Below, one piece after another: positions 1 to 10,189 of a stretch of 64,000 nt of DNA; position 1 is the first letter of the stretch, and the number at the start of each line of letters is the position of its first letter. The stretch comes from Dactylorhiza incarnata (taxonomy: Eukaryota; Streptophyta; Magnoliopsida; Asparagales; Orchidaceae). The translations under genes and the position numbers were made by a program. The notes below the pieces were generated by a model. It made no database searches. It had not been told where the DNA came from and was given only the letters and a program-made list of their open reading frames with translations. The DNA is taken from the NCBI GenBank assembly GCA_033032865.1, contig JAWHQI010000028.1, positions 9,381,001 to 9,445,000 of the forward strand. The letters are read 5' to 3'.

Positions 1-5
1 AGCGT

Positions 6-1550
6 TTGATTCGAGACTTGGAGTCTCTTGACATTTCTTGTGTGGCTAGAGGTGAGTCTAGCGTAGCTCGTTTGAACTGGATTGAAATGCAGTGTGATAT
101 AACGGATCGAATCCGAGAGGCGACCAGTGCGGACGAGGAGTGCCAACAGTTGGTGTTGGAGGCTCAGCAAAGCGAAGGCACTGCTTTGGAGATGGTTGGT
201 GGAATTCTGAGGAAAGATGGAAGGATCTGTGTTCCGCGCTTCGGCAAGCTTCGCGAGGAGTTGATGTTTGAAGCTCACTTTACGAAGTACTCCGTTCATC
301 CAGGAAGTACAAGGATGTACGCGGATTTGAAGAAATCTTTTTCGTGGCCTCGGATGAAGCGGGATGTAGCCGAGTACGTGAGCCGATGTCAGACTTGTGC
401 CTTGGTGAAGGCTGAGTGCCAAAGGCCTGGTGGGTTCTTGAAGCCTCTTCCCATCCCCGAATGGAAGTTCGATGACATCTCCATGGATTTTGTACATGGT
501 TTGCCTCGATCGCAGCAGGGTAACGATGCGATTTGGGTGATAGTGGATCGCCTGACGAAGGTGGCCCACTTCATTCTGAATCAGAAGGGCGATGGTGTGG
601 AGAAGCTCGTGTAGATTTATGTTCGAAACATTGTGCGGTTGCACGGGATTCCGAAGAGCATCGTGAGTGATCGCGATGGGCGATTCACCTCGAAGGACTG
701 GAAATTAGTGCAGAAAAGTCTAGGCACGAAGCTCAAGTTTAGTACCGCGTTCCATCCGCAGACCGATGGTCAGATGGAGCGAACGAACCGTACGTTGGAA
801 GACATGTTGAGGATGTGTGCTCTCGACTTTGGCAAAGGTTGGGAAAACCACCTTTTCATGGTGGAGTTCGCCTATAATAATAGCTTCCAGGCGAGTATCA
901 AGATGGCGCCATACGAAGCTTTGTATGGAAGGAAGTGTCGAACGCCGATGTCTTGGGCAGAGGTGGGAGACACTAAGATTTTGGGAAAGCAAGTGGTGGA
1001 AGATGCTTGCGAGATTGTGCAGACGATCTAGGAGCGCATGAAGGTTGCTCAGGATCGACAAGCGAAGTATTTTAATGCGCGTCACAGAAATGTGGAGTTC
1101 GCAGTGGGCGACATGGTCTACTTGAAGATCAAGACGTTCAAAGGTGTTTCGCGGGTGCGGCGACTCAAGAAGTTGAGTCCGAGATATTTGGGTCCGTTCG
1201 AGGTTACGGAGCGTATAGGCGAAGCGGCCTATCGTTTGGCGTTGTCCGCAGAGCTGAGTGGATTACATGACGTTTTCCATGTCTCCGTGCTGAGGAAAGC
1301 TTTGGTAGAGCCGAGCGTCGTGGTCGAAGCGGCGGCGGTGCCGGTGATGGAGGACTTGGGGGCGAGGGTTCACCCGGTGTGCGTGGAGGATTCAGAAGTC
1401 CGGCAGTTGCGTAACAAGCAAGTCAAACTTGTAAAGGTGCGATGGGACAACTGCAGGCGAGACGAATTCTCTTGGGAGCGTGAGCAAGCGATGCGGGAGG
1501 ATTTCCCGGAACTTTTCGCTCCAGGTATGCGTTATGAATTTCCTGTTTAA
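6..1550 (+). pseudogene. Ty3/gypsy (Tekay/Del-like) integrase, 3' part of pol, broken
   Basis: This is the C-terminal part of a gypsy polyprotein. The H2C2 zinc-binding segment (two His near codon 95, then the CQTC pair) is followed by the integrase core: the first catalytic Asp lies in the SMDF segment, the second in VSDRDGRF, and the Glu follows in a decayed [11 protein letters not shown] segment. A GPF-type domain (SPRYLGPFEV, HDVFHVSVLRK) and a chromodomain-like tail (LRNKQVKLVKVRW ... FSWERE) end at 1550. The protein would insert element cDNA into chromosomes. In-frame TAG codons at 612-614 and 1029-1031 break it, so this copy cannot make integrase. The 5' part lies outside the window. 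The domain order and the LTR beginning TGTAACACC fit chromoviruses of the Tekay/Del group. Confidence 0.93.
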
Positions 1551-1578
1551 ATTCTGAAATTTCGAGGACGAAATTCTT

Positions 1579-1594
1579 TTAAGGGGGGTGGAGT
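1579..1594 (+). other. Polypurine tract of the Tekay-like element
   Basis: A purine-rich run (TTTAAGGGGGGTGGAG) directly precedes the LTR start, the expected place for plus-strand DNA priming. Confidence 0.85.
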
Positions 1595-1683
1595 TGTAAC
1601 ACCCCAAAAATCGTAGTTCAGCGAGTTAGGCGGAGTGGTAATGTTGCGCTCGAGATAGGCTAAAAATTCCTCAACAGTTCTCT

Positions 1684-1836
1684 GCGCACGACCATTGTCC
1701 TCTTCGCGCACGACCAGTGATCGTGCGCCAGTGATCGTGCGTATCTCGCAAGGAATCGGAGTTCTGTCTCGGCTTATCGCACGACCATTCTCCTCTTCGC
1801 GCACGACCAGTGATCGTGCGCCTGTGATCGTGCGCC
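1684..1836. promoter_or_regulatory. Type-A dyad cluster (GCGCACGA-N7-TCGTGCGC) in the Tekay-like LTR
   Basis: Two near-copies of a roughly 60-bp block (1684-1740 and 1777-1836) each contain a perfect 23-bp dyad at 1706-1728 and 1799-1821. The arms are GCGCACGA and TCGTGCGC and the spacer is CCAGTGA. Extra half-sites flank each dyad. The cluster starts about 90 bp after the LTR start. The same arms and a nearly identical spacer occur in E3 at 59.45-59.71 kb. A promoter role is inferred; I see no clear TATA box immediately after this cluster. Confidence 0.6.
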
Positions 1837-2687
1837 CTGCTTATTTCTGTTCCGCAAAAACATGTGGGGATGACGATCCGACCAATCAAATATTTCGGGA
1901 TTTGATCCAGCGGCTGAGATGTTTCGCTGGGGGGGCTTTAGGGCTTGGATGAGGGGTTATTCCCTCATATTTTCAAGTCCTTTCTCTCTCTTAGGTTGGA
2001 GAAAGGAGAAGGGGGCAAGGAGGAAGAAGAGGGAGATCCGCCATTGTTGGAGCTTCAGAGCTCCGATCACCGATCCGAGACCGGCAACGCGTAGAGGGCG
2101 TCAAGGCGCTTCTTCTCCACCGTTGGTTTGCAAGCTTCTCATGGCTAGGAGGAGATCTCAAAAGGTAACAACATTTCTCCTCCCGGTCTTTAGGATGCGT
2201 GCTTGGCATCCCTTTATTTTCTGCATTTTGGCACCGGATCCGTCGAGTGAGAGGGATCCGGGTCGCCTTGGTTCAAAAGGAACCATCGGGTTGATTGTGT
2301 CCGTCCCCGACATGATTTTCACTAGAGATCCGCTCCGTTAGCGGATTAGGCATTGTGGGTGAAGCCGGATTTGTGGTCGTTGGTCCGATTCGGTGATGTT
2401 GATTTACGCGCATTTTAGGGGTTTTGTTAGAATTCCGATTACGGCGAACTCGTCATTGTGATGCCCTTGTAGCTTCGTGAGGTAACGAACGTTGGGTTTA
2501 GGACGGAGAAATAATGTGCAGAATATGGGGCTTGTGATGCCTAGTGTTGTGCGAAGGCGCGATTGGTCTTTGTGGTCGGCTGGCTATCCCGTGAAGACTG
2601 AGATTCACGTGTGGAGAGTGTCCCGGCAAGATTAGTCCCTTCGATTGTTGACTGACGAGAATGTCTGTGCTACGGATGAGTCCGTTG

Positions 2688-2754
2688 ACGGTCGCCAGGC
2701 GAGGAAACTGGTGGACGTTGTCCCGAGAGTAAGTCCAGGGCCTTGGGACGTTTT
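2688..2754 (+). repeat. Segment shared with the 5S-linked fragment at 4147-4212
   Basis: About 67 bp (from CGGTCGCCAGGCGAGG through GTCCAGGGCCTTGGGACGTT) recurs at 4147-4212 with only a few differences. One copy lies inside the Tekay-like LTR, the other beside the 5S-derived sequence. Confidence 0.75.
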
Positions 2755-3650
2755 GGTTAGCCAGAATTCTTAGTATCGGTCTTGGTGTGTTGTTGGCGGC
2801 CCGAGCGTGTGAGCTGTTAGACAAGCCCGATGGCATGGTGAGCCAGGCGAGGTGGGTCTCAGCAAGAGCTCTTGGCCTTGGGTTATGATGCCCTTGCGGG
2901 GAAATGATGAGTACCCTTGTGTTTGTGATGTGATGATGATGTATGATGATGTGATAGATTCATACGCTTTAGGGTGCCTTGGGTGAAACCCGGGTTTGCA
3001 TTCATTTTGCATTGATAGGCCCCTTTTTATTATCTGCTCAACATAGAAACGTGGATGCTGTATGTGACACTCATACTTGTTTTTATGTTGTTTTTCGTTT
3101 ATGTACATTTGCATACGAAGTGCTGACTTGCAGGGTGAAGTAGTTCCCCGGGGTCCGCTAGGACGGCCGGGAGGAGGGATGTTGTTACACCGTTTGTGGT
3201 CAGCCATAGCTGACCCTCGTTTACCGCTCTTTGTGATTTGGTTGCAGGGCAAGAATCGCAGGCTGGACCCAGTGCGCCGGCCAAAAAGGCCTAAAGCCTC
3301 ATGAAGTGTTTACCTTGTCTTCATGCACTTTTATTATTACATTTTGTTGTAACCGGCTTGCATGCCGAGGTAGTTTAGGTAAAACTATTATCTGTCCCCT
3401 TTTGTTGGGACGTTCTTTTGTGTTGAATGTTTGGTGATTTGGGCTGTGGTTTTGTATGGCCTTAAGGCCAGTTGTACTCCTATGTAGTATGGACAATCTC
3501 TATGTTTTATGTTTGTTTCCGCTGTGTTGTCTGAGTTTTGAGAATGGGTAGTCAATATCATCTTTTAATACTGAAGCTATGGCGGTTATATGTCGTGGGG
3601 TCCCGGCCGGACCCATGTTATATGATCATTGCAGGGGAGGTGTTACAATT

Positions 3651-3662
3651 TGGTATCAGAGC
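3651..3662 (+). other. Primer-binding site (initiator tRNA-Met type)
   Basis: TGGTATCAGAGC lies 3 bp after the LTR end. It is the usual plant initiator-tRNA-Met complement and marks the start of a second internal region. Confidence 0.9.
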
Positions 3663-3812
3663 TAGGTTGTAGTATTCTTGCGAGGTCTAGTGTTTTTGGA
3701 TCGCGTAAGAGATTGTCCACATAGGAGTACTGTGCGGGATCATGAGTATCCCTGCGTTCGAGTCTTGCGTTTAGATCCTGATGAGCTTTTATTTTTCCTT
3801 GCTTATGAAAGG

Positions 3813-3957
3813 ATGTTGGCGACGATGCGGGGACGTCGAGGAGGCAAGAGGAGCCTTCGGGGAGCAGTGCTACTACTCCAGGCCTCATGAATGTGGGCAT
3901 GTCCCCGGCTGATTTCTGTCGCATGCTAGCGGAGGCAATGGTAGAGCTCAATTGGTG
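3813..3957 (+). pseudogene. Truncated gag start of a Tekay-like element
   Basis: After the primer site a short basic N-terminus (MRGRRGGKRS, from 3825) is followed, in a shifted frame, by MNVGMSPADFCRML and related residues. This resembles the beginning of a chromovirus gag. A frameshift lies near 3885-3895 and the sequence stops abruptly at about 3957, where 5S-related DNA begins. Everything downstream in this copy is missing. Confidence 0.5.
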
Positions 3958-3970
3958 ATGAGAAGTGAAA

Positions 3971-4048
3971 GAACTCTATAGTTAAGCGTGCTTGGGCTGG
4001 AGTAGTACTGGGATGGGTGACCTCCTGGGAAGTCCCCGTGGTGCATGC
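3971..4048 (+). repeat. 5S rRNA-derived fragment (Cassandra-type), 3' two-thirds
   Basis: The segment matches plant 5S rRNA from about position 42 to the 3' end: GAACTC, GTTAAGCGTGCTTGGGC, AGTAGTACT, GGATGGGTGACCTCCTGGGA. The pol III internal control region (A box, intermediate element, C box) is all present. The first 40 or so bases of 5S are absent and the context is retroelement, so it is not a 5S gene. Cassandra TRIM LTRs are known to carry such 5S-derived promoters, and the GGGCTGGAGTAGTACTGGG variant fits my memory of them. I did not find both LTRs or a primer site, so the assignment to Cassandra is tentative. Confidence 0.7.
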
Positions 4049-4146
4049 TTGACTATTGAGTTTAACTCATCGAAGGGAGGCTGTGGCCACCAACAACCCG
4101 CCTGTGGATGGAGAGGGGTTGGGGTGCTTGGGCTGCAGCCCGGTAT

Positions 4147-4212
4147 CGGTCGCCAGGCGAGGCAGTCGGTGGACGTTGTCCCGATGGTAAGTCCAGGGCC
4201 TTGGGACGTTAT
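4147..4212 (+). repeat. Second copy of the segment shared with the Tekay-like LTR
   Basis: This copy corresponds to 2688-2754. It lies about 100 bp downstream of the 5S-derived sequence and may be part of the same mobile fragment. The stretch 4215-4400 after it shows no recognisable gene; it contains AAAGCTCC and GGAGCTTT as inverted repeats about 35 bp apart. Confidence 0.7.
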
Positions 4213-4399
4213 ACCCTGCCACCAAACAGTTAACTTTTGAAGGGAGTTCGAACCCTGCATATGATGGGAAAAAGAAGGTTTATGAAGTTCTTCTCTGTCA
4301 AAAATCTGAGAGAAGACTAGTGGATTATGTTGTTGTAAAGCTCCCCCTGTCTGATAGAAATGGTTGACAGTTGGTGATGGAGCTTTCACTTGAATGAAT

Positions 4400-5401
4400 C
4401 AAATCTTCTTTGAATTTGAGAGACAATGTTTCTCAGATTTGTTGTTGCTCTTGAAGATTTGGACTTGCAGCAGTAATCTGAGAGATTAATCTTGTTGATG
4501 TTCTCGGAGAATGAATGTGCTGCTTGAGGATGAACACTGTAAATCTTTTTGACTTTTTGTGTATTTTCCTCTCTAGAATATCTTCTCTGTCGACTGATAC
4601 TTCTCCATTGTGTCTGTGGTACTACTCTCTTTCTTTCTTTGACAATATAACTCTGACTTTAATTTCAAATCCTCTGAATAAGGAATATAATAATCAGGAG
4701 GATTAATTCTTGGAACTACAAGCAAGACTTTAATTCCTTTTCCTTTTCCAATATGCCAAACGGCTACTTTCTCGGGAAGAGAATGGAAAGGAATAAAATA
4801 GAAGAAGGAATAAATTCTTGTCTTATCTGGAAATAAATAACTGCAAAGAATATATCCGTTGCTGATAGTCGATCTGAGTTCAGAGAATAGAATAAAACTG
4901 ATCTGTACAAAATTCGTCGAGCTTAGATAAGAATTCATCGATCTGAAGGTTGAGTTCATCGAACTGAATGTTGATTTCGTCGAACTAAACTTCTATTGTT
5001 GATTCATCGAACGCAGACTGTAGTTTGTCAATCTCATGTTGGAGTTCATCGAACTGAAGAATAGACTGCTTAATCTGGCTGGAAGAATTGAATTAGTCGA
5101 TCTAAGAAGCACTTTCGTCGAACAAAGAATAGAGTTCGACGAATGCTAAGACTTGGGAAGTTTGTCGAACGCTGAGACTTGGCAAGTTCGTCGAATTGGA
5201 GCAAGACGTTCGTCGAACGCAGAATGCATTTCGTCGAACATAGATAGAAGTTCTTCGAACGCAGAACCCTAACTTTTCCTTAAGTTCTAGTTAACTTAAT
5301 AGCCTAAAACATTGACCCTTAGACTATACAATGGGGGTCAACTTAGTCCTAGTCAACAAATAGTGATCCTAGCCCAAATCAGTAATAGGGTTGTTCCAAC
5401 A
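4400..5401 (-). repeat. 3' LTR of the minus-strand copia (type C), left edge approximate
   Basis: Read on the minus strand the LTR starts at 5401 (TGTTGGAACAACCC), directly after a polypurine tract. The far end (about 4400) is not resolved because I found no good match to the other LTR there. The sequence is AT-rich with a cluster of TTCGTCGAAC-type motifs. It differs strongly from the partner LTR at 8406-9896. Confidence 0.6.
4905..5275. promoter_or_regulatory. Type-C motif cluster (TTCGTCGA / TCGACGAA) in the 3' LTR
   Basis: More than a dozen exact or near copies of TTCGTCGAAC lie here, mostly as direct half-sites. One facing pair, at about 5114-5143, has a 14-bp spacer. The same half-site forms 8-7-8 dyads inside the gag of the same element. 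A TATA-like stretch (GATATATTC, read on the minus strand) lies downstream near 4848-4856. Confidence 0.5.
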
Positions 5402-5568
5402 ATCTCCCCCTATTTGGGTTAGGACACTATTTGACAAAATCAATTAAATAAATAAAACACCAGATAGTGATCCTAGCCCAAATCAGTAATAGGGTTATTC
5501 CAACAATCTCCCCCTATTTGGGTTAGGACACTATTTAACAAAATTCAAATAATAAAACAACAGAAAAA
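5361..5568 (-). repeat. 104-bp tandem duplication across the LTR/polypurine junction
   Basis: The block starting TAGTGATCCTAGCCC at 5361 recurs at 5465. Each copy holds the LTR end (CCAACA) and the polypurine tract (ATCTCCCCCTATTT on the plus strand). The inner copy is therefore a decoy LTR edge. Confidence 0.85.
5402..5415 (-). other. Polypurine tract of the minus-strand copia
   Basis: On the minus strand AAATAGGGGGAGAT abuts TGTTGG, the LTR start. Further copies are at 5506-5519 and, as ATCTCCCCCTGCC on the plus strand, at 5834-5846. Confidence 0.85.
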
Positions 5569-6200
5569 CATAGAGAATATATATCTTCTGCTTTGGCTTT
5601 GTTTATCTGAGCTGGAGGTGACTTCACCAAATCAACTTTATCTGTTACTTCAACTGTAACTGGAAAACATTGATAATCTTCTTTAGCAAAGCAATCATAG
5701 GAATTGGAGCTGTAACTGGAGCCTCTTCTATATCAACAACCGTATGATTCTGCATCTGATTATGCATCATAACTGCATCTGAAACTACATCATATGGAGC
5801 TTCTTTCTAAAGTATCTTCCCTTATCAAAAAGCATCTCCCCCTGCCTATCAAAAGCTTCTTCATGAAACATTTAAAGCATCTTTCCCTATCAAACAGAGC
5901 TTCTTCGTGAAACACCTCCCACTTCCTATTTTCAGGAAGACCTGAAGCTAGGACCCTAGAAGAAGGGACATTTGAAGAGGAGGAAGGGAATTATGCAATC
6001 TGATTTCCAGAAATTTATCCTGATAATGTTGTTGCATTCTTTTTCTTAAGGGTATGAACCCATTCCTTAATTTCTGCTACTATGAGTTTGATCCAATTGA
6101 AAGTCCTCTGATATCAGTTGAAATCTCTGATATCAAAGGAAAGAGAGTTTGATCCTGGTGGTCATGAACTTCTTAAGTTGTTGTTCTTCAAACAAATGAA
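5560..6200 (-). pseudogene. Possible remnant of an extra ORF between gag and the 3' LTR (minus copia)
   Basis: Minus-strand frames hold short coding-like stretches, such as DVVSDAVMMHNQMQ and, after a frameshift, FPVTVEVTDKVDLVKSPPAQ. This is where SIRE-like elements often carry an accessory or env-like ORF. No full frame survives and I recognise no domain, so the call is tentative. Confidence 0.3.
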
Positions 6201-6293
6201 GAATGTCTTGGAAGAAATGGCTGCTTGAGATAGTGGTCCTGTACCTGCAAAATGTCTCTAGTAGAGGTGGTGTTCCTCTCCTTATTTAATATG

Positions 6294-8310
6294 TTAGATG
6301 TTCTTGACACAGACTACCTTGGGTCCTATTGTCTTTCCACAAAAAACTAAAATGTAAGATATCTCAGGCTGATCCTTATAGCCTTGTGGATGATATCTCC
6401 TTGGAGGAATTATCCACTCAGTGAAAGAATTTTTAGTATATTGAGAATATGAATTCTTCAGATTTTCAGTAATTTTTCCGTTCGACGAATTTGGATGAAT
6501 TCGTCGATCGTCGTTCGACGAAGTGAAGTGCTTTTGTCGAGCACCATTCGATGGATAGATGTACTGAAATTCTGAGTTCAGCTTTCGTCGAGCTCCGTTC
6601 GACAAATTCATGGGATTTCATCGAGCTCCGTTCAACGAATTCCGTTGAATTCCTTTATTCTTAATATTCTTGCTTGAAATATTTTTACTTGCATCTATAA
6701 CCTCTTTTCTCATGGCAAAAATGAAATTTATAGGTGTAGATAACATATTTCTCTTAAGAAAATGTGGTTCACTTGATGATGCACCCAAGCCCAGTCTGCC
6801 ACTGAGTCTGGCATTCACTGTGCTTGTGATGTCCATCAGTTTGATACTTCTCCCATTGAGGGATTCTTCAAACTTCTTAGCTTCAGAAAACTTATTCTCA
6901 ATGAGAACAACGTGTTCTCTAGAGGCAACCAATTCATTCTTAAGATTGACATTATCTTCACATAGTTGGTTCATTTCAGCCAACTTATTTTTGAGAGAGA
7001 TTACTTCCTTCTTAGATTTAATTAAGTCTAAGCAAAGCCTTTTGAATTCATCTTTGAATTCATTTGAATTGAAATCAAAGTAAGATATTACCTGATCACT
7101 GTCAGCTTCAGATTCTGATTCATCTGAATTGTGTCCTGAAGCATTGATAGTCATCATGTAGAAGCTTCTTTCTTCTTCATCATCCTCATCATCACTGGAA
7201 CTGGATGATGATGCATTTTCTGACTCACTGTTTGAGTCATAAATGGCCATCAAGCATTGGTCTTTTTCCTTTGATTCTTCTTCATCTTCAGAAGAACTGG
7301 ATGAAGACTCTGATTCAGTCTCACTTCAAGATTCAGCTACAAAGCCTCTTCCTTTATGTTTGTGTTTGTGGGAGGAGGGCTTGCTGGAGTGTCTTTTCTC
7401 TTCTTTATCTTTTCTCTTTTCCTTCTTTTGATTTTCCACAAGTAAAGCAGATTATATCTTTAGGAGTCTTGTCATACCTTGGCATTGTTTGACTTCTCTC
7501 CTTTCTTCTGGATCTTTCAGATGATCCACTTTTTGAATCTTCTTGCTAGAAGACTCATCACTTCATCCTCAATACGTGGGGTTCCTTTAGTGCTGGCTTT
7601 TAAGACAATAGATTTCTCCTTGGAGGAGGAGGAACTCCTTAACATTGCTGCTTCTGCTTCCCTGGTCTTGATGAGGAGTTCATAAGATTTGAACTTACCT
7701 AGGAGATTCTTAGTAGTAATCTCTCTTTGACTTCTAGACTCTCTTATAGCCCAGATCATGTTGTTTTATGAGCTTGGGAGGCACATGGGTATCTTATCAT
7801 TGATCTCAATTATTGAGATCTCCTTGTCTAGGCTCTTCAATTCACTTACTATAATGCTGAACCTGATATACATATCAGCTATGGTTTCTTCATTTTTTTT
7901 CTTGAAATTCTCATATTGTGAAATGGGAGAAGATCTCTTATCTCTCCTTTCATCAGAGGATCCCTCTACCATTCTTACGAGGGAGTCCCATATCTCTTTG
8001 GCAGATTGACAATCTGCATCCTTTTGGAAAATGTCATCAGACATTGTACTGACCAATATTTTCATGGCATGACATTGTTAGCTCTAGCCTTCTTATTTGC
8101 TTAAGTCCATTCAACCTTGGGTCTAGGCACCAACTTTCCTTCAGAGTCCAACTTAGATGGAATTACTGGACTTGTCAAAATGGATTCAATTATGTCTTCA
8201 TCAATAGAATCCATATACAATTTAATTCTAGATTTCCATAAAGAAAATTTATTTAAATTACACACAGGAGGTCTTGTTGTGGCATATTCTTTGCTTTGTG
8301 ACGTGTTCAT
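6294..8310 (-). pseudogene. Copia (SIRE/Maximus-like) gag, minus strand, broken; pol missing
   Basis: Translation from 8310 (MNTSQSKEYATTRPPVCNL) matches the gag of element B segment by segment: WKSRIKLYMDSID, SAKEIWDSLVRMVEGSSDER, SQYENFKKKNEETIADMY and LLARRFKKW. A stop and frameshift lie near 8065-8103 and a frameshift at 7760. The zinc knuckle near 7450 is cut by a deletion after its first two cysteines. An acidic, serine-rich and coiled-coil part (7253-6618) follows, then a tail with repeated SNGAR-type peptides. Protease, integrase, reverse transcriptase and RNase H are all absent, so this copy depends on other elements or is dead. The gag would form the virus-like particle core. Confidence 0.88.
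6478..6660. repeat. Type-C 8-7-8 dyads embedded in the gag reading frame
   Basis: Examples are 6500-6522 (TTCGTCGA, 7-bp spacer, TCGACGAA) and 6584-6606 (TTCGTCGA, GCTCCGT, TCGACAAA), with further degenerate pairs keeping the 7-bp spacer. On the coding strand they yield repeated SNGAR-like peptides. The motif matches the 3' LTR of this element, not its 5' LTR. Confidence 0.65.
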
Positions 8311-8392
8311 GTCTGTGATATAAATTTTTTCTCAAGGGATTAAGTTCTCAGGGATCTTGTTGATCAATGTGTTACCCTTTTTCTGATCCTCT

Positions 8393-8403
8393 CTCTGATG
8401 CCA
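8393..8403 (-). other. Primer-binding site of the minus-strand copia
   Basis: On the minus strand TGGCATCAGAG follows the LTR end after 2 bp. It is the tRNA-Met-type site with one change (GGCATC instead of GGTATC). Confidence 0.75.
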
Positions 8404-8405
8404 AT

Positions 8406-9896
8406 TGAAAGAGAAGGTAATTTTTTGAGAAATACTCTAGAGGGGGGTGAATAGAGTATTTAAATTTTCAGAGGTTGTTTTCCTGTTTTCACAAATTCAC
8501 ACAACAATCCAGTTTATATCACAGAGAAAATAGAAAGTATAGAGAAAATGCATAACACAGACGACACGAAATTCTATAGTGGTTCTCCAAATATTGGGTA
8601 CGTCCACTCTTCTGCCTCAGCAGGAATCCACTATGACTAGTGTTGTGTTTTTTGATAAGGATACTCATAGAACCAGGACTTTTGATAAGGTGTCCAAGAA
8701 CCACTGAGTCTTTTGATAAGGAGATTCTTAGAACCACTGAATCTTTTGAGGAGAGATTCTCAGGACTCTTTGTACATCTCGGACTGAAGTGAAGTTTCCA
8801 CAAAGATATCTCCTATCAACAAGGTTCTGGAGATGTAATCTTGATAGAACAATGTGGATTCATGCAGGAATAACATCAGCTTCGTTATTGAGGAAGAGAG
8901 AGTTGATTCTCAAGAGAAGAGAAAATCTTCTTGTGGTCTTCTGAGAATAGAAGACTTCTTGTTTTTCTGTCTTGCTTGCTGCAGTTGTTCTTCAGTGTAG
9001 AAGAATGCTCCAGAGGCAAAGAGGGAGGAGAAGCAAGTCTATCAATTTTTTGGCTGCTCTGTCTATCTCATGTTTTGTTCTTCACTGTTAAATTCTGTAT
9101 ATTGTTGTATTTGTATCTTCTTTCTTTATTCCATCCTATTTTTTGGCAGACTGCACGACTGAAAATATTCAAAAATCTTCCTAATTGCTGGTAGACAAAA
9201 TTTTCATTATTGCTTTTCCAAATCAATTTCGAATGGACTTAAATTTCTTTCTTGAGACGGCTGTGAGTTAACTCCCTGTGCCTAATATATTATTTACCAA
9301 ATCAAGTCTTAAGTTAAATATTTTCTTCTTGAAATGAGTTGTAACGGCTAGAAGATAAGGCCGTGAATATCTTCGAGAACATTAATCTTTTACTGAAGGG
9401 ACTTCGACGCAGTTTCTTTGAACTTGATGCAACTTTTAGAAGTTGAGAGGAGAATTCTGAGTAACTCTGGGAAGATGTCAACGTTGTTGAACTTTACTAA
9501 TCGACGCAGCTTGGACTTCACAAATTGGCGTGGCTCTTAGAAGTAAGAGAAGAGAACCCTGAGTAACTCTGGGAAGAAATCGACGCAGCTTGATCTGTAC
9601 TAGTCGACGCAGCTTGCAGAGGTAGGGAAGAGAATCCCGAGTAACTCTAGAAAGATGTCGATGTTGCTCTGAGTATATTTCGACGTTGCGTCGATTCCTA
9701 TCGACACTGTGTTGAACACTTTTCGACAATTCGACGTCATTTTGAGAATTCTATGTTGTTTTGAGATCTTTGATGTTTTCTTGAGTTGCACAGATTTGCC
9801 CTTAACTCAAATTACCCTTCTATACAACATAGGTAATATCCTATTTGATCACACTTCAAACTATATATCAAATCAAGAGGTGGGTTTTTCACAACA
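8406..9896 (-). repeat. 5' LTR of the minus-strand copia (type B-like motifs)
   Basis: Minus-strand LTR from 9896 (TGTTGTGAAAAACCC) to 8406 (CTCTTTCA). The end includes the CACCCCCCTCTAGAG region typical of these copia LTRs. Its motif cluster (9395-9725) resembles that of element B and not that of its own 3' LTR. The right edge is inferred from the TGTTG start. Confidence 0.7.
9395..9725. promoter_or_regulatory. Type-B motif cluster (GCGTCGA / TCGACGC) in the 5' LTR
   Basis: About ten TCGACG or CGTCGA sites lie here. On the minus strand CGACGCAACGTCGAAATATA is shared with the cluster of element B at 29420-29440. Spacers are less regular than in B: one facing pair has 6 bp. Confidence 0.5.
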
Positions 9897-10189
9897 CATG
9901 GGCATACAGAGGTTCATCTTGAAGTGGGCCGAAGCTTAGAAAGGACACATGCTTATCACTTTACAAACTATACTGCACCACTACAATTTCCTCCCGCACA
10001 TAAAGATCCCGATTTTACGAGTGTCGTCAACTCGTCATGATTCCGTTATTGCCTGATTACTACTCCCAGCCCACCCACAATTTCCCTATCAGAGAGATTG
10101 TGTTGTATCTCTAGTACAATTTGACTACGGTATAGACGACCTTGATGACATCACATTGATGACATCACTCGCAGTGTCCGCATTGATGC

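Larger units (their letters stand above)
1595..3647 (+). repeat. LTR of the Tekay-like gypsy element (2053 bp)
   Basis: The LTR starts TGTAACACC and ends GGTGTTACA, a perfect 9-bp terminal inverted repeat. It is preceded by integrase and a polypurine tract and followed by a primer-binding site. It therefore serves as the 3' LTR for the sequence on its left and the 5' LTR for the stub on its right, an arrangement expected from recombination between tandem or homologous copies. No host gene is seen inside it. Confidence 0.9.

Noticed and set aside
2643..2710. Hammerhead-ribozyme-like pieces (CTGACGAG, GGATGAGTCCGT) in the Tekay-like LTR
   Set aside because: The conserved CGAAA segment and the right helices are missing, so a ribozyme is not supported.
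3971..4048. A functional 5S rRNA gene
   Set aside because: About 40 bases of the 5' end are absent and it is a single copy in retroelement DNA.
4573..4959. 128-codon minus-strand frame in the left copia LTR
   Set aside because: It lies wholly in LTR sequence, has no recognisable domain and is AT-rich; a chance frame.
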